Source: Bacteroidota bacterium
GTDB lineage: Bacteria > Bacteroidota > Ignavibacteria > Ignavibacteriales > Ignavibacteriaceae
Direction of reading: 5' to 3'
NCBI GenBank assembly: GCA_021793635.1
Contig: JAJYSI010000004.1
Location: 1-28,756, forward strand
DNA: 28,756 bases
Part shown: in pieces, positions 17,201 through 24,222 of the stretch
Layout of the letters: every line of letters starts with the position of its first letter
How positions within the stretch are numbered: position 1 is the first letter of the stretch
Program-made: the position numbers and the translations under genes
The notes under the pieces: model-generated
Told to the model about the DNA's origin: nothing
Database searches by the model: none
What the model saw: the letters and a program-made list of their open reading frames with translations, nothing else

Positions 17201-17468
17201 AACGCTTAAAAATTTCCAAGGCTTTACTGAAGATGACGAATTATATATTCAAAAGGTCATTAAGCTTTTGGAAGATGGATCATTGCCAAAACAAACAACT
17301 AAAATTGTTGCACAGGCTTTAAATGGAATTGATGATCCTGTAAAAATAATGTCAAAAATAAAAACAACCATTCCGGACGAATTCTTTACCGAACACATAA
17401 GCCATTCTTCAGCGGATATTTTTGGACCAAGAGAAGTAATTTTATCTGAATATTTAATAGGGAAATAA
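14205..17468 (+). CDS. PLD-nuclease / SNF2-type helicase fusion, defence-associated
   Basis: A 1087-residue DNA-dependent ATPase. Residues about 1-215 form a phospholipase-D-like nuclease module with His146-x-Lys148 (HAKVYIL) and GSSNFSESG at 167-175. Only one such half is seen, so it would act as a dimer. The superfamily-2 motor follows: Walker A VVGLGKT at 289-295, DEAH at 362-365, motif III SAT at 391-393, and motif VI QRVGRVNR at 770-777 in the second RecA lobe. About 250 residues of helical C-terminus are unassigned. Its stop overlaps the start of the truncated NYN ORF (TAATG), and a large adenine methylase follows. The pairing recalls DISARM class 1 parts (PLD, SNF2, methylase) and helicase-methylase-ATPase loci. 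The substrate is unknown. Confidence 0.88.
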   Translation: MNSDLTFFTNEPASTLLDRFLITLKDTRYFDIIVGYFRTSGFFRLYQSFEPIEKIRILVGLNTDGKTFEIIDESKSSFGVQTQIDFNSSSGLETNQNTREKYSSYVINELEKSEDSFDVELGVKKFIEFLQSGKLEIRAYPSKDIHAKVYILRFGENDRDYGRVITGSSNFSESGLIANREFNVELKNSADVIFALEKFEELWKDSVDISKDYIETVHTKTWLNDIITPYELYIKFLYEYFKEKISVDKEKLFKRYTPIHFKELEYQAEAVKDAKAKLEAYGGVFISDVVGLGKTFISALLANELDGYNLVIAPPVLLDEANPGSWKNVFSDFKIAADFESIGKLEKIIKKGTEKYKNIFIDEAHRFRSESNITYEQLAQICRGKRIILVSATPLNNTPSDILSQIKLFQSGRNSAIPNIKNLDAFFKTLVNKLKGLDRQTNKDEYISIVKDNAKQIRDNVLKYLMVRRTRNEVNKYFSEDLKQQKLKFPDVEDPRPVLYQFDEKINYAFDYTVKALTNPSFTYSRYSPLLYLHNKDELSQIQELSQRNLKSLMKILIIKRLESSFFAFKNTLKNFIRSYEAFIKAFNDGNVYISKGYINKIFEYLEDEDYNSIERLIEEDKADVYEASLFNEQLKMNLEYDLNSLKQIQALWVDIDTDPKLDELIYLLKSDPVLKSAKLIIFTESKDTAVYLESELHKVFGKSVLAFTGQSTSGVKEKIIDNFDAKVRHPKNDIRILVSTEVLSEGVNLHQSNIVINYDIPWNPTRLIQRVGRVNRVDTKFDVIYTFNFFPTIKSNDLIKLKEAAEAKIHAFIEMLGNDARLLTEGEEIKSHDLFQRLTSKNFITGEDEEVESELKYLEIIRNIRDNNVDLFSKIKRLPKKSRSAKKFNLSLSAPVPFNSGGESSVEDSLLTYFRKGKLHKFFLTNNKETKELDFLESAKTLESKIDTIREKIEKEFYIFLEKNKESFKEATEGYETELPSKGGKDNSVKILRILKSKTLKNFQGFTEDDELYIQKVIKLLEDGSLPKQTTKIVAQALNGIDDPVKIMSKIKTTIPDEFFTEHISHSSADIFGPREVILSEYLIGK

Positions 17469-17580
17469 TGCTCAAACAAGAAAACAATTATGCTTTTATC
17501 GATGGACAAAATCTTAACCTTGGTATTAAGCGTTTAGGGTGGGCTTTGGATTTCAAAAAATTCCGCGTTTACCTGCGTGA

Positions 17581-17617
17581 AAAGAAAAAACCCCTTAAGG
17601 ACGGAACCTTAAGGGGT
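17581..17617 (-). terminator. Rho-independent terminator, minus strand
   Basis: The stem ACCCCTTAAGG/CCTTAAGGGGT (11 bp, 6-nt loop) spans 17590-17617. Read on the minus strand it is followed by TTTTTCTTTTT (17590 down to 17580). On the plus strand there is no T-tract after the stem, so it should act only in the antisense direction. Confidence 0.7.
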
Positions 17618-17634
17618 GTAATCTGTCGTAATTC
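17581..17634 (-). ncRNA. Candidate short antisense RNA inside the defence operon
   Basis: A promoter-like element (17641-17670) and a strong terminator (17581-17617) face each other on the minus strand and define a transcript of about 54 nt, starting near 17634. It is antisense to the truncated NYN ORF and upstream of the methylase start. The element could also be a leftover of an inserted sequence with no product. There is no homology support for a known RNA family. Confidence 0.3.
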
Positions 17635-17640
17635 TGTATG

Positions 17641-17670
17641 CAAAATTAACTCTTTTTCATTAAAAGTCAA
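17641..17670 (-). promoter_or_regulatory. TTG-N19-TAATTTTG promoter-like element, minus strand
   Basis: On the minus strand, TTG (17670-17668), 19 nt, and TAATTTTG (17648-17641) fit the Bacteroidota-type consensus TTTG-N19-TAnnTTTG. Such a match can arise by chance in AT-rich DNA. What makes it notable is the terminator placed about 30 nt downstream. Confidence 0.35.
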
Positions 17671-17681
17671 TAATAATTTTT

Positions 17682-20600
17682 ATGAATAAATCCGAAGCAA
17701 AAAATCTTATAATTAAAACTTTTGAAAACCCTTTTGATGAAGGACAGTTTACTTATTTCATTAAAAATCTTCTTAATAATCTTGATGAATCAAAAAACTT
17801 TGAATACCACGGTCAATTTATCCCTGCTTCATATCGTGAATCTGTAAAGCAATATAAACGCTTAGGTCAGTACAAAGATCCTAATAACAACACTATTGAT
17901 GTTCTTGTTGTAAATCTTAAAAGAGAATCCACTTTAGAACGAGCAAGAACTTTGCAAAGAAATTTTATTGCTTGGTATCTTAAACAAAAAACCCGCGAGG
18001 CGGCCCTTGTCGCGTATTGCACTGATGACTATGAAGATTGGCGTTTTTCACTTGTTAAAATGGATTTTAGTCTAACTCAAAGTAAAATTGAAATTGAACT
18101 TTCCCCTGCAAAAAGATATTCTTTCCTTGTCGGCGTAAATGAAAAAAGCCATACAGCTCAAAATCAATTTGTAAATCTCCTCTTAGAAAAAGAAGTAAAT
18201 CCAACTCTCGATAATCTCGAGCAGGCTTTCAATATTGAAACAGTTACCAAAGAATTTTTTGATGAATATCGTGGACTGTTTATTCGTATTAAGCAAGAAC
18301 TTGATAAAATCATTGAGAATGATGCAAAGTTGAGTTCTACGAAGTCCCAATCTGAGGGGATTAAGACTGAATTTGAATCCAAAGGTGTTAACTCAGTTGA
18401 TTTCTCCAAGAAACTTTTAGGCCAGATAATCTTTTTATACTTCCTGCAAAAGAAAGGTTGGTTTGGCGTTGGAAGAGACTCAGAATGGGGAACTGGTTCT
18501 AAAAAATTCTTAAGAGAACTTTTAGAAAAAAAGCATAGCGAATATAAAAATTTCTTTAACGACATTTTAGAGCCTCTTTTTTATGAAGCGTTAAGATATG
18601 ACCGCCAGGATTTCTACTATAGTCGTTTTAATTGTAAAATCCCTTTTCTTAATGGCGGCTTATTCGATCCTATCGGCAATTACGATTGGGTTCATACAGA
18701 TATAACTTTACCAAATGAATTATTTTCCAATAACAATAAAACAAAGCAAGACGATACCGGAGATGGAATATTTGATATTTTCGACCGCTACAACTTTACC
18801 GTAATTGAAGATGAACCCCTGGAAAAAGAAGTCGCTATCGATCCGGAGTTGCTTGGCAAAGCCTATGAAAAATTTAATGCAATTCGTTCGGATAATTTTG
18901 ATGAATATGTTAAAGCATTAAATAGCGGGAAAAAAGGTGAGGAAAACAAATTTAATAAGCAATTCGGTGTTTATTACACTCCCCGTGAAATTGTTCATTA
19001 TATGTGTCGTGAAAGTTTAATAAATTATCTCGTTTCTGAATTCAGCGACAAAACAGATTCTTATCAAAAAATTAATACAGAACAACTTGATGCTTTTGGC
19101 AATAAAGAAAGAAAGGGTCAGCTTACTTTAGAATCAGAATATAAATCAAATCCATACATTCATAAGGAAGATATTGAAACTCTTATCAACTATGGTGAGC
19201 TGCTGGGTGAAAATGAAACTATAGTCGAATCAAAAGGTAAAGAAACTGATACTTATTATTATAAGCTTCCGGAAAGCATAAGGAAAAACGCAGAACTTAT
19301 TGATGAAAAACTTGCTGATATTTTAGTCTGCGATCCTGCTGTCGGTTCCGGCGCCTTTCCTGTAGGTATGATGCATGAAATTGTAAGCGCTAGGAATATT
19401 TTATCCATTTTTATAAAAGATAATAGAAGGACAATTTATAAATTCAAACGTGAGTGCATAGAGAAATCATTATATGGTGTTGATATTGATAATGGCGCCG
19501 TTGAAATTGCGAAACTTCGTTTGTGGCTTTCTCTTGTCGTTGATGAAGATGATATAGCTAATATAAAACCGTTGCCTAATTTGGATTACAAAATCGTATG
19601 TGGAAATTCGCTCATTGGTGTAGTAAAAAATATTTTTAATAATACATATTTTGACCAACTGGAAAAAATAAAACCTCAATACTTTAATGAAACAAATCCT
19701 CCAAAGAAACAAGATTATAAAAAGCAAATTGATGAACTAATACTTAATATTACAAATGGCCATAATGAATTTGATTTTGAAGTTTATTTTTCAGAAGTAT
19801 TTCATAAAAAAGGGGGGTTTGATATTGTAATAGCTAATCCGCCTTACATTACCATTGCTTTAGGAAAAAAACAGAAGTTCTTTACTGCAGATATAGTAAA
19901 TTTTTTCAAAGAAAAATACAAAGATGTCTTTGAATATAAAGGTAACACATACTCGTTATTTTTCAAAAAATCGATTTCCCTTCTGCACAAACATAGTATT
20001 ATAACATTTATAACTCCAAACACATTACTTCTAAATTCAACCTTTAGTAAAACACGTGCGTTTATTTTAAAACATTGCAATATTGAATTTTTATTGAATA
20101 TAACTGATAAAGTTTTTGACGAAGCAGAAATTGGAGGTAATCTAATTACTATATTATCAAAATTTTCCAACAGTAACCAAGTTATTCAGTTCAAAGAAAT
20201 TGATGACTTAAAATGTTTTTCTTTAGATTTTTCATATAATATCATCAAGCAGGAAACGTTTAGATTAAACTATGATAATAAATTTAATTTGGATAATGCT
20301 TCAGAAAATCTCATAAACAAAATAAACCTTAACACTATTCCGTTAGGGGAAGTAGTAAAATTTTATCAAGGTATAATTACTGGTGATAATAAAACATTTC
20401 TTAGTAGGGAAAAAATTGACAAGCGTTATTACAAAATTTTAAGGGGACGTGATGTCAGCAAATACTACTATACATATGATAATACTTATGTCCTATTTGA
20501 TAAGAATAAGTTATGGAGTAATACTAATGAAGAATATTTTCATTTTAAACCTAAGTTAATCAATCGCCAAACTGGTGACTCCTTAATAGCCGCCTATGAC

Positions 20601-21014
20601 AATGAATCATATTTTACTCTCGACAGTACGCACATTCAACTACCAATCAATAAAGATTATGATCTAAAATATGTATTGGCATTATTTAATTCCAAATTAT
20701 TAAACTTTCTTTATAACCATAATGTTCGTGAGCAAGGGAGAATTTTTGCTCAAGTGAAAACTATAAATTTGAAATCATTACCTGTTAAAACCATCTCAAA
20801 AAGTGATCAGGACCATTTAATAAAAGTTGTGGATAAGATTTTGAATATAAAAAGAATAAATCTTCAAAAAGATACAAGGTTTTTAGAAGATCAGATAGAC
20901 ATAATGGTTTACAAACTATACAACCTCACATACGAAGAAGCGAAAATAATAGACCCAGAAATTGAAAAAATAATTTCTAAAGAAGAATATAATAATTCTA
21001 AAATAGGAGAATGA
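17682..21014 (+). CDS. Eco57I-like N6-adenine DNA methyltransferase with TaqI-type specificity domain
   Basis: A 1110-residue restriction-modification type protein. The AdoMet motif I DPAVGSGAF is at 551-559, and the catalytic NPPY of N6-adenine methylases is at 719-722. The last 250 or so residues resemble the TaqI-type target-recognition domain (YKILRGRDVSKYY and following). The N-terminal 180 residues include TIDVLVVNLK (Asp73, Lys80), which could be half of a PD-(D/E)XK nuclease core, but I cannot assign it. If it is one, the protein would be a type IIG-like fused enzyme. It follows the PLD-helicase and NYN remnant and probably marks self DNA for that machinery. A diverged copy of its 3' end lies at 24091-24190. 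Confidence 0.9.
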   Translation: MNKSEAKNLIIKTFENPFDEGQFTYFIKNLLNNLDESKNFEYHGQFIPASYRESVKQYKRLGQYKDPNNNTIDVLVVNLKRESTLERARTLQRNFIAWYLKQKTREAALVAYCTDDYEDWRFSLVKMDFSLTQSKIEIELSPAKRYSFLVGVNEKSHTAQNQFVNLLLEKEVNPTLDNLEQAFNIETVTKEFFDEYRGLFIRIKQELDKIIENDAKLSSTKSQSEGIKTEFESKGVNSVDFSKKLLGQIIFLYFLQKKGWFGVGRDSEWGTGSKKFLRELLEKKHSEYKNFFNDILEPLFYEALRYDRQDFYYSRFNCKIPFLNGGLFDPIGNYDWVHTDITLPNELFSNNNKTKQDDTGDGIFDIFDRYNFTVIEDEPLEKEVAIDPELLGKAYEKFNAIRSDNFDEYVKALNSGKKGEENKFNKQFGVYYTPREIVHYMCRESLINYLVSEFSDKTDSYQKINTEQLDAFGNKERKGQLTLESEYKSNPYIHKEDIETLINYGELLGENETIVESKGKETDTYYYKLPESIRKNAELIDEKLADILVCDPAVGSGAFPVGMMHEIVSARNILSIFIKDNRRTIYKFKRECIEKSLYGVDIDNGAVEIAKLRLWLSLVVDEDDIANIKPLPNLDYKIVCGNSLIGVVKNIFNNTYFDQLEKIKPQYFNETNPPKKQDYKKQIDELILNITNGHNEFDFEVYFSEVFHKKGGFDIVIANPPYITIALGKKQKFFTADIVNFFKEKYKDVFEYKGNTYSLFFKKSISLLHKHSIITFITPNTLLLNSTFSKTRAFILKHCNIEFLLNITDKVFDEAEIGGNLITILSKFSNSNQVIQFKEIDDLKCFSLDFSYNIIKQETFRLNYDNKFNLDNASENLINKINLNTIPLGEVVKFYQGIITGDNKTFLSREKIDKRYYKILRGRDVSKYYYTYDNTYVLFDKNKLWSNTNEEYFHFKPKLINRQTGDSLIAAYDNESYFTLDSTHIQLPINKDYDLKYVLALFNSKLLNFLYNHNVREQGRIFAQVKTINLKSLPVKTISKSDQDHLIKVVDKILNIKRINLQKDTRFLEDQIDIMVYKLYNLTYEEAKIIDPEIEKIISKEEYNNSKIGE

Positions 21015-21015
21015 T

Positions 21016-21249
21016 ATGGCTAAATGTGTCATTTGTAATAATGAAGCAGTTGTTGATGATACTAATAAACATGAGCTTAAAATTGCTTGTTCATCTTGTG
21101 GAAAATTTTCTATTACCGATGTAGCGCTTAATGTAATTCCGAAAAATGTCGACCCAAATTGGCAAACCAAATTACAAAATTGGATTAGAATGAGTCAGAG
21201 TGATGGATATGTTTCCATTTCTACATCAATTGTAAAATCTATTTTCTAA
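21016..21249 (+). CDS. Small zinc-ribbon protein, probably a truncated N-terminal module
   Basis: 77 residues with a two-knuckle zinc ribbon, Cys4-x2-Cys7 and Cys25-x2-Cys28 followed by GKFSITD. A segment KLQNWIRMSQ comes next. In larger hypothetical proteins such a ribbon and WIR-type segment form the N-terminus of a longer chain (recalled pattern, not checked). Here the frame stops soon after, so it is probably truncated. AGGAG (21005-21009) within the methylase end precedes the ATG by 6 nt, and the start lies 1 nt past the methylase stop, so it is likely translated. The KAP gene follows after 39 nt. Confidence 0.6.
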   Translation: MAKCVICNNEAVVDDTNKHELKIACSSCGKFSITDVALNVIPKNVDPNWQTKLQNWIRMSQSDGYVSISTSIVKSIF

Positions 21250-21288
21250 TCTTATGTATTTATTAATAAGTGATAAAACAATAATTTA

Positions 21289-23556
21289 ATGGATGCAAAA
21301 AGTAAAGATATTGCAAAAGGTTATGACGCTCCCCCAAATACGAAAGAAGATGATCTACTAAATCGTTGGGGATTTGCGCGTGAGATTTACACGATTGTTT
21401 CAAGAACTCCACTCGATTGGTCGGTAAGAATTGGCATTTATGGTAGTTGGGGTGAAGGCAAAACTGCCATTCTCAAATTCGTAAATACAATTGCAATGGT
21501 AGACAACCAGATTGTTGTTTGGTTTAATCCATGGGAATATGCATCACCAGAAGAAATGTGGGAGTCCTTTGTTGTACTTATACTTGATAAACTAAATGAA
21601 GCCGGTGTTAAAGTTAAAAAACCTTCAAGGAAATTACTTAAGACAAAAATAATCCTTAAAAAATTATTAAAAAAACCAGTTGATGCTTTTGGCCCATTGG
21701 CTCAATTAGATCCTTATACAAGCGCCGGATTGCCGATACTTAAAAGTTTTCTAAGCTTCAATAGAAAATCTTTAACAAAGCTTCAGAATTTTATTTCCGG
21801 CAAAAGAATCATTGTGCTAATTGATGATTTAGATCGTGCCAATCCTATTCTTGTACCGCAATTATTATTTGCCGTAAAGGAATTACTTGATTTGCCAAGT
21901 ATGTTTTTTGTTTTAGCATTTGATCCCAATGTTGTAAATGATGTTTTGTATTCCAACAGAAAGGACAAAGGAAAGGACTTTCTCGATAAAATAATTGACT
22001 TCCCAAAGTGGCTTCCAAAATTAAAGGATAGAGATTTATTAAGATTGCTTCAAGTTGAGTCCAATAAACATCTTCCATTCTTAGATTTCAATTATATTCA
22101 GCAAGTCTTTCCTTACTTATCAAAAAATCCTAGAAAACTTAAACAGTGGTTGCGTTTATTTATTGGATTTGAAGATGAAATAAAAAGATATAATAAAGAA
22201 GAAATTAACTGGACAGTATTTTTACTTGTAAATCTGATCAAAATTGAGTTTCCCAATATTTTCGATTTAATATTTGGTAACAAAGAAATCTGGGATGATC
22301 TATTTACCGACCACTGGTTTGGTGGATCAAGAAGACAACCTAAAAACTTATTTAGTACTTCACCTGCCGGTTCTGAAAAGGAACCAATTTATAAACAAAA
22401 GTTTAAGGAAATTTCTGAAGCTGCTAATTTATCCAATCAAGAACACATCAGACTTTTATCTATAATTGAGGAAATTGTAAAGTTAGATAATTCATTTACC
22501 TCAGAATCATTTCTATCTTACGCATATTTGACTGAGAGACCTTCTGTTTTTACCTGGAAAGAGTTTAATGGGTTATTAATTAATTATGAGAACAATACAA
22601 CCTTAAGTGGATTAAACTCCCTTCTCGATCCATTGATTCAAAAAAGTGATTATGAAGAGCCGGAAATCCTACGCGCTTTTCTGCTTAAAGCAATAGACTA
22701 TTGGGCTTGGTCATTAGGCCAAGCTTCTGATGCCCGTGCCGGAGAAGGAACAAAAAACCATACAAATGATGCAATTTTATCTTTAGATATTATTGAAAAA
22801 ATCTGCTTTGATAAAAAAGGTTTTTTAGGCACAAATCCATTCTTAGACGTTTCTCATTTTTCATATATTTATAAAGCAGCAACCAAGTGGATACACTTCA
22901 CAATGCCTGAAGATGTATATCTCCCTATTAGAGAAAAAGAGAAGCAGCTATTAATTAAAATCTGTAATGAAACAACTTCTGATCTCATTGAAATTTTATT
23001 TTTCCTAAAACCCTGGATTAGTTCCCGTAGCGGCGTTTATAACCAAAAAGCAGAAAAAGAATTAGCAGAAGAATTAGCACATATCTTGGGAAAAAGAATA
23101 TCAGCTCAACTATTAGAAAAATTCAAAATAAATAATTGGGTTAATTCAATCTTTGTTCAAGAAAGTCATTTGGTTGAACAATATATCCTATTACGCAAAC
23201 CAAGTTATTTCTGGTCTTCAGAATTACGTCAGAAGTTCTTAGAACTTTTATACGATAAAGATTCTGAAAAAGCTATAACAAATAATATGTATCAATTTCT
23301 TTCTTTAATTGATGCTGCATTCTTTAGTAAAGGAAGTATCAATGGGATAACTCACATAGAAGATTCTATTTTACAAGATAAAGAATTGATTATAGAGATA
23401 TGGAAATGTGCTTTCAAAGAAGAACTAAATCCCCGAATGTTTAAGGGTGCAGAAGAATTAAAGAATGAATTAAAGAAAAGATGTAATATTGATGTCCCGC
23501 TTCCATCCTGGTGGGAAAGAATAAAACAACTCGTTAATGAAAAAGCAAAACAATAA
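21289..23556 (+). CDS. KAP-family P-loop NTPase
   Basis: A 755-residue STAND-like ATPase of the KAP family. Walker A GSWGEGKT is at 52-59, the family-typical WFNPWEY is at 78-84, and Walker B IIVLIDDLDR is at 174-183, with a FDPNVV sensor-like segment after it. Unlike many KAP proteins it shows no obvious membrane hairpin inserted in the ATPase domain, so it is probably soluble. Residues about 330-755 are helical and unassigned and could be a sensing domain. KAP ATPases recur in anti-phage loci. The TIR gene follows after 14 nt and may be its effector, as a TIR-TM protein could be switched on by an NTPase sensor. That link is inferred. Confidence 0.88.
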   Translation: MDAKSKDIAKGYDAPPNTKEDDLLNRWGFAREIYTIVSRTPLDWSVRIGIYGSWGEGKTAILKFVNTIAMVDNQIVVWFNPWEYASPEEMWESFVVLILDKLNEAGVKVKKPSRKLLKTKIILKKLLKKPVDAFGPLAQLDPYTSAGLPILKSFLSFNRKSLTKLQNFISGKRIIVLIDDLDRANPILVPQLLFAVKELLDLPSMFFVLAFDPNVVNDVLYSNRKDKGKDFLDKIIDFPKWLPKLKDRDLLRLLQVESNKHLPFLDFNYIQQVFPYLSKNPRKLKQWLRLFIGFEDEIKRYNKEEINWTVFLLVNLIKIEFPNIFDLIFGNKEIWDDLFTDHWFGGSRRQPKNLFSTSPAGSEKEPIYKQKFKEISEAANLSNQEHIRLLSIIEEIVKLDNSFTSESFLSYAYLTERPSVFTWKEFNGLLINYENNTTLSGLNSLLDPLIQKSDYEEPEILRAFLLKAIDYWAWSLGQASDARAGEGTKNHTNDAILSLDIIEKICFDKKGFLGTNPFLDVSHFSYIYKAATKWIHFTMPEDVYLPIREKEKQLLIKICNETTSDLIEILFFLKPWISSRSGVYNQKAEKELAEELAHILGKRISAQLLEKFKINNWVNSIFVQESHLVEQYILLRKPSYFWSSELRQKFLELLYDKDSEKAITNNMYQFLSLIDAAFFSKGSINGITHIEDSILQDKELIIEIWKCAFKEELNPRMFKGAEELKNELKKRCNIDVPLPSWWERIKQLVNEKAKQ

Positions 23557-23570
23557 AAAGGTATTGATAT

Positions 23571-24035
23571 ATGAACTATTCAGTATTTATAAGTTACTCC
23601 ACAAAAGATTTAAACATTGTTAAGTACGTAAAAAATCTTTTAGAGAATTATTCAATAAAAGTTTATGTGGCCGAATATACAGCACCTCCCGGTGTGGATT
23701 TAACAAATCATATTAAAAACAGTATTACAGCTTGCGATTTATTTATTTTGCTATGGAGTTCCAATTCTAAAAAGTCCGAGTGGGTAACTCAAGAAATAGC
23801 GCTTGCTAATGCAAATAATAAGACAATTATTCCGGTTGTACTTGAGCCTAATTTGGAATTACCGGTTTTCATTAAAAACTTAAAGTACCTTGAGGCATAT
23901 ACAAACCCTCAGCAAGCTTTCGAATATTTACGCTACTATGTTTACGAAGCTGCTGATAAGAAAAGCAGAGTTGACGGCTTAGTTATGCTTGGGCTTGGTG
24001 CTGCATTTTTATACATGTTAAGTTCGGGTAAATAA
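23571..24035 (+). CDS. TIR-domain protein with C-terminal membrane segment
   Basis: 154 residues. Residues 1-125 are a bacterial TIR domain: it starts YSVFISYSTKD, has the BB-loop-like region around 36-45, and SEWVTQEIALA with Glu75 in the position of the catalytic Glu of NAD-cleaving TIRs. Residues 136-150 (GLVMLGLGAAFLYML) form a short hydrophobic helix, so the protein is probably membrane-anchored with TIR in the cytoplasm. By analogy it may degrade NAD or make a nucleotide signal on infection. It is a small stand-alone effector directly after the KAP NTPase. Functional TIR activity needs testing, as some TIRs only act as scaffolds. Confidence 0.88.
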   Translation: MNYSVFISYSTKDLNIVKYVKNLLENYSIKVYVAEYTAPPGVDLTNHIKNSITACDLFILLWSSNSKKSEWVTQEIALANANNKTIIPVVLEPNLELPVFIKNLKYLEAYTNPQQAFEYLRYYVYEAADKKSRVDGLVMLGLGAAFLYMLSSGK

Positions 24036-24074
24036 ATGCCTGTACAACATAACATAGAATACAAGCAAAGCTGA
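24036..24074 (+). pseudogene. Start fragment of a Schlafen/AlbA_2-like ATP-binding protein gene
   Basis: Directly after the TIR stop, ATG begins MPVQHNIEYKQS and then hits TGA. The pattern N-I-E-Y-K-Q-S is the common N-terminus of AlbA_2 (Schlafen-like) DNA-binding/ATP-binding proteins, where Trp normally follows, so the TGA is probably a TGG-to-TGA change. A few codons later the sequence becomes the methylase-tail copy. Only about 12 codons remain, so identity rests on a short motif. Confidence 0.45.
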
Positions 24075-24087
24075 CACGGAGACCTGG

Positions 24088-24190
24088 AGATCAGATAGAC
24101 ATAATGATTTACAAACTTTACAACCTCACATACGAAGAAGTAAAAATAATATATCCGGACATATAGAAGATAATTTCTAAAGAAGAATAT
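24088..24190 (+). repeat. Diverged copy of the methylase 3' end
   Basis: 24091-24190 aligns without gaps to 20891-20990, the end of the methylase gene, at 88 of 100 positions with an offset of exactly 3200 nt. The copy carries an in-frame TAG (24164-24166) and is fused to a Schlafen-like start fragment, so it is a fossil. The two copies flank the zinc-ribbon, KAP and TIR genes as direct repeats. Confidence 0.9.
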
Positions 24191-24222
24191 TATTAATTTG
24201 AAATAAAATTAAGGAATTATAA

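Larger units (their letters stand above)
17468..17689 (+). pseudogene. Truncated NYN/LabA-type (PIN-like) ribonuclease gene
   Basis: The first 39 residues match the start of NYN-domain (DUF88/LabA) proteins: YAFIDGQNLNLGIKRLGW holds the first catalytic Asp in IDGQN, and FKKFRVYLREK follows. After that the sequence stops looking like protein. It runs into a terminator-like hairpin and then non-homologous residues to a stop at 17689. The remaining catalytic acids of the fold are missing, so no nuclease is expected. The start is coupled to the helicase stop, showing that a full NYN gene was once the second gene of this operon. Confidence 0.75.

Noticed and set aside
14205..21014. Complete DISARM or type I/III restriction system
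   Set aside because: DrmA (DUF1998 helicase) and DrmB are absent, there is no HsdS-like separate specificity subunit and no Res/Mod pair; the set only shares part types.
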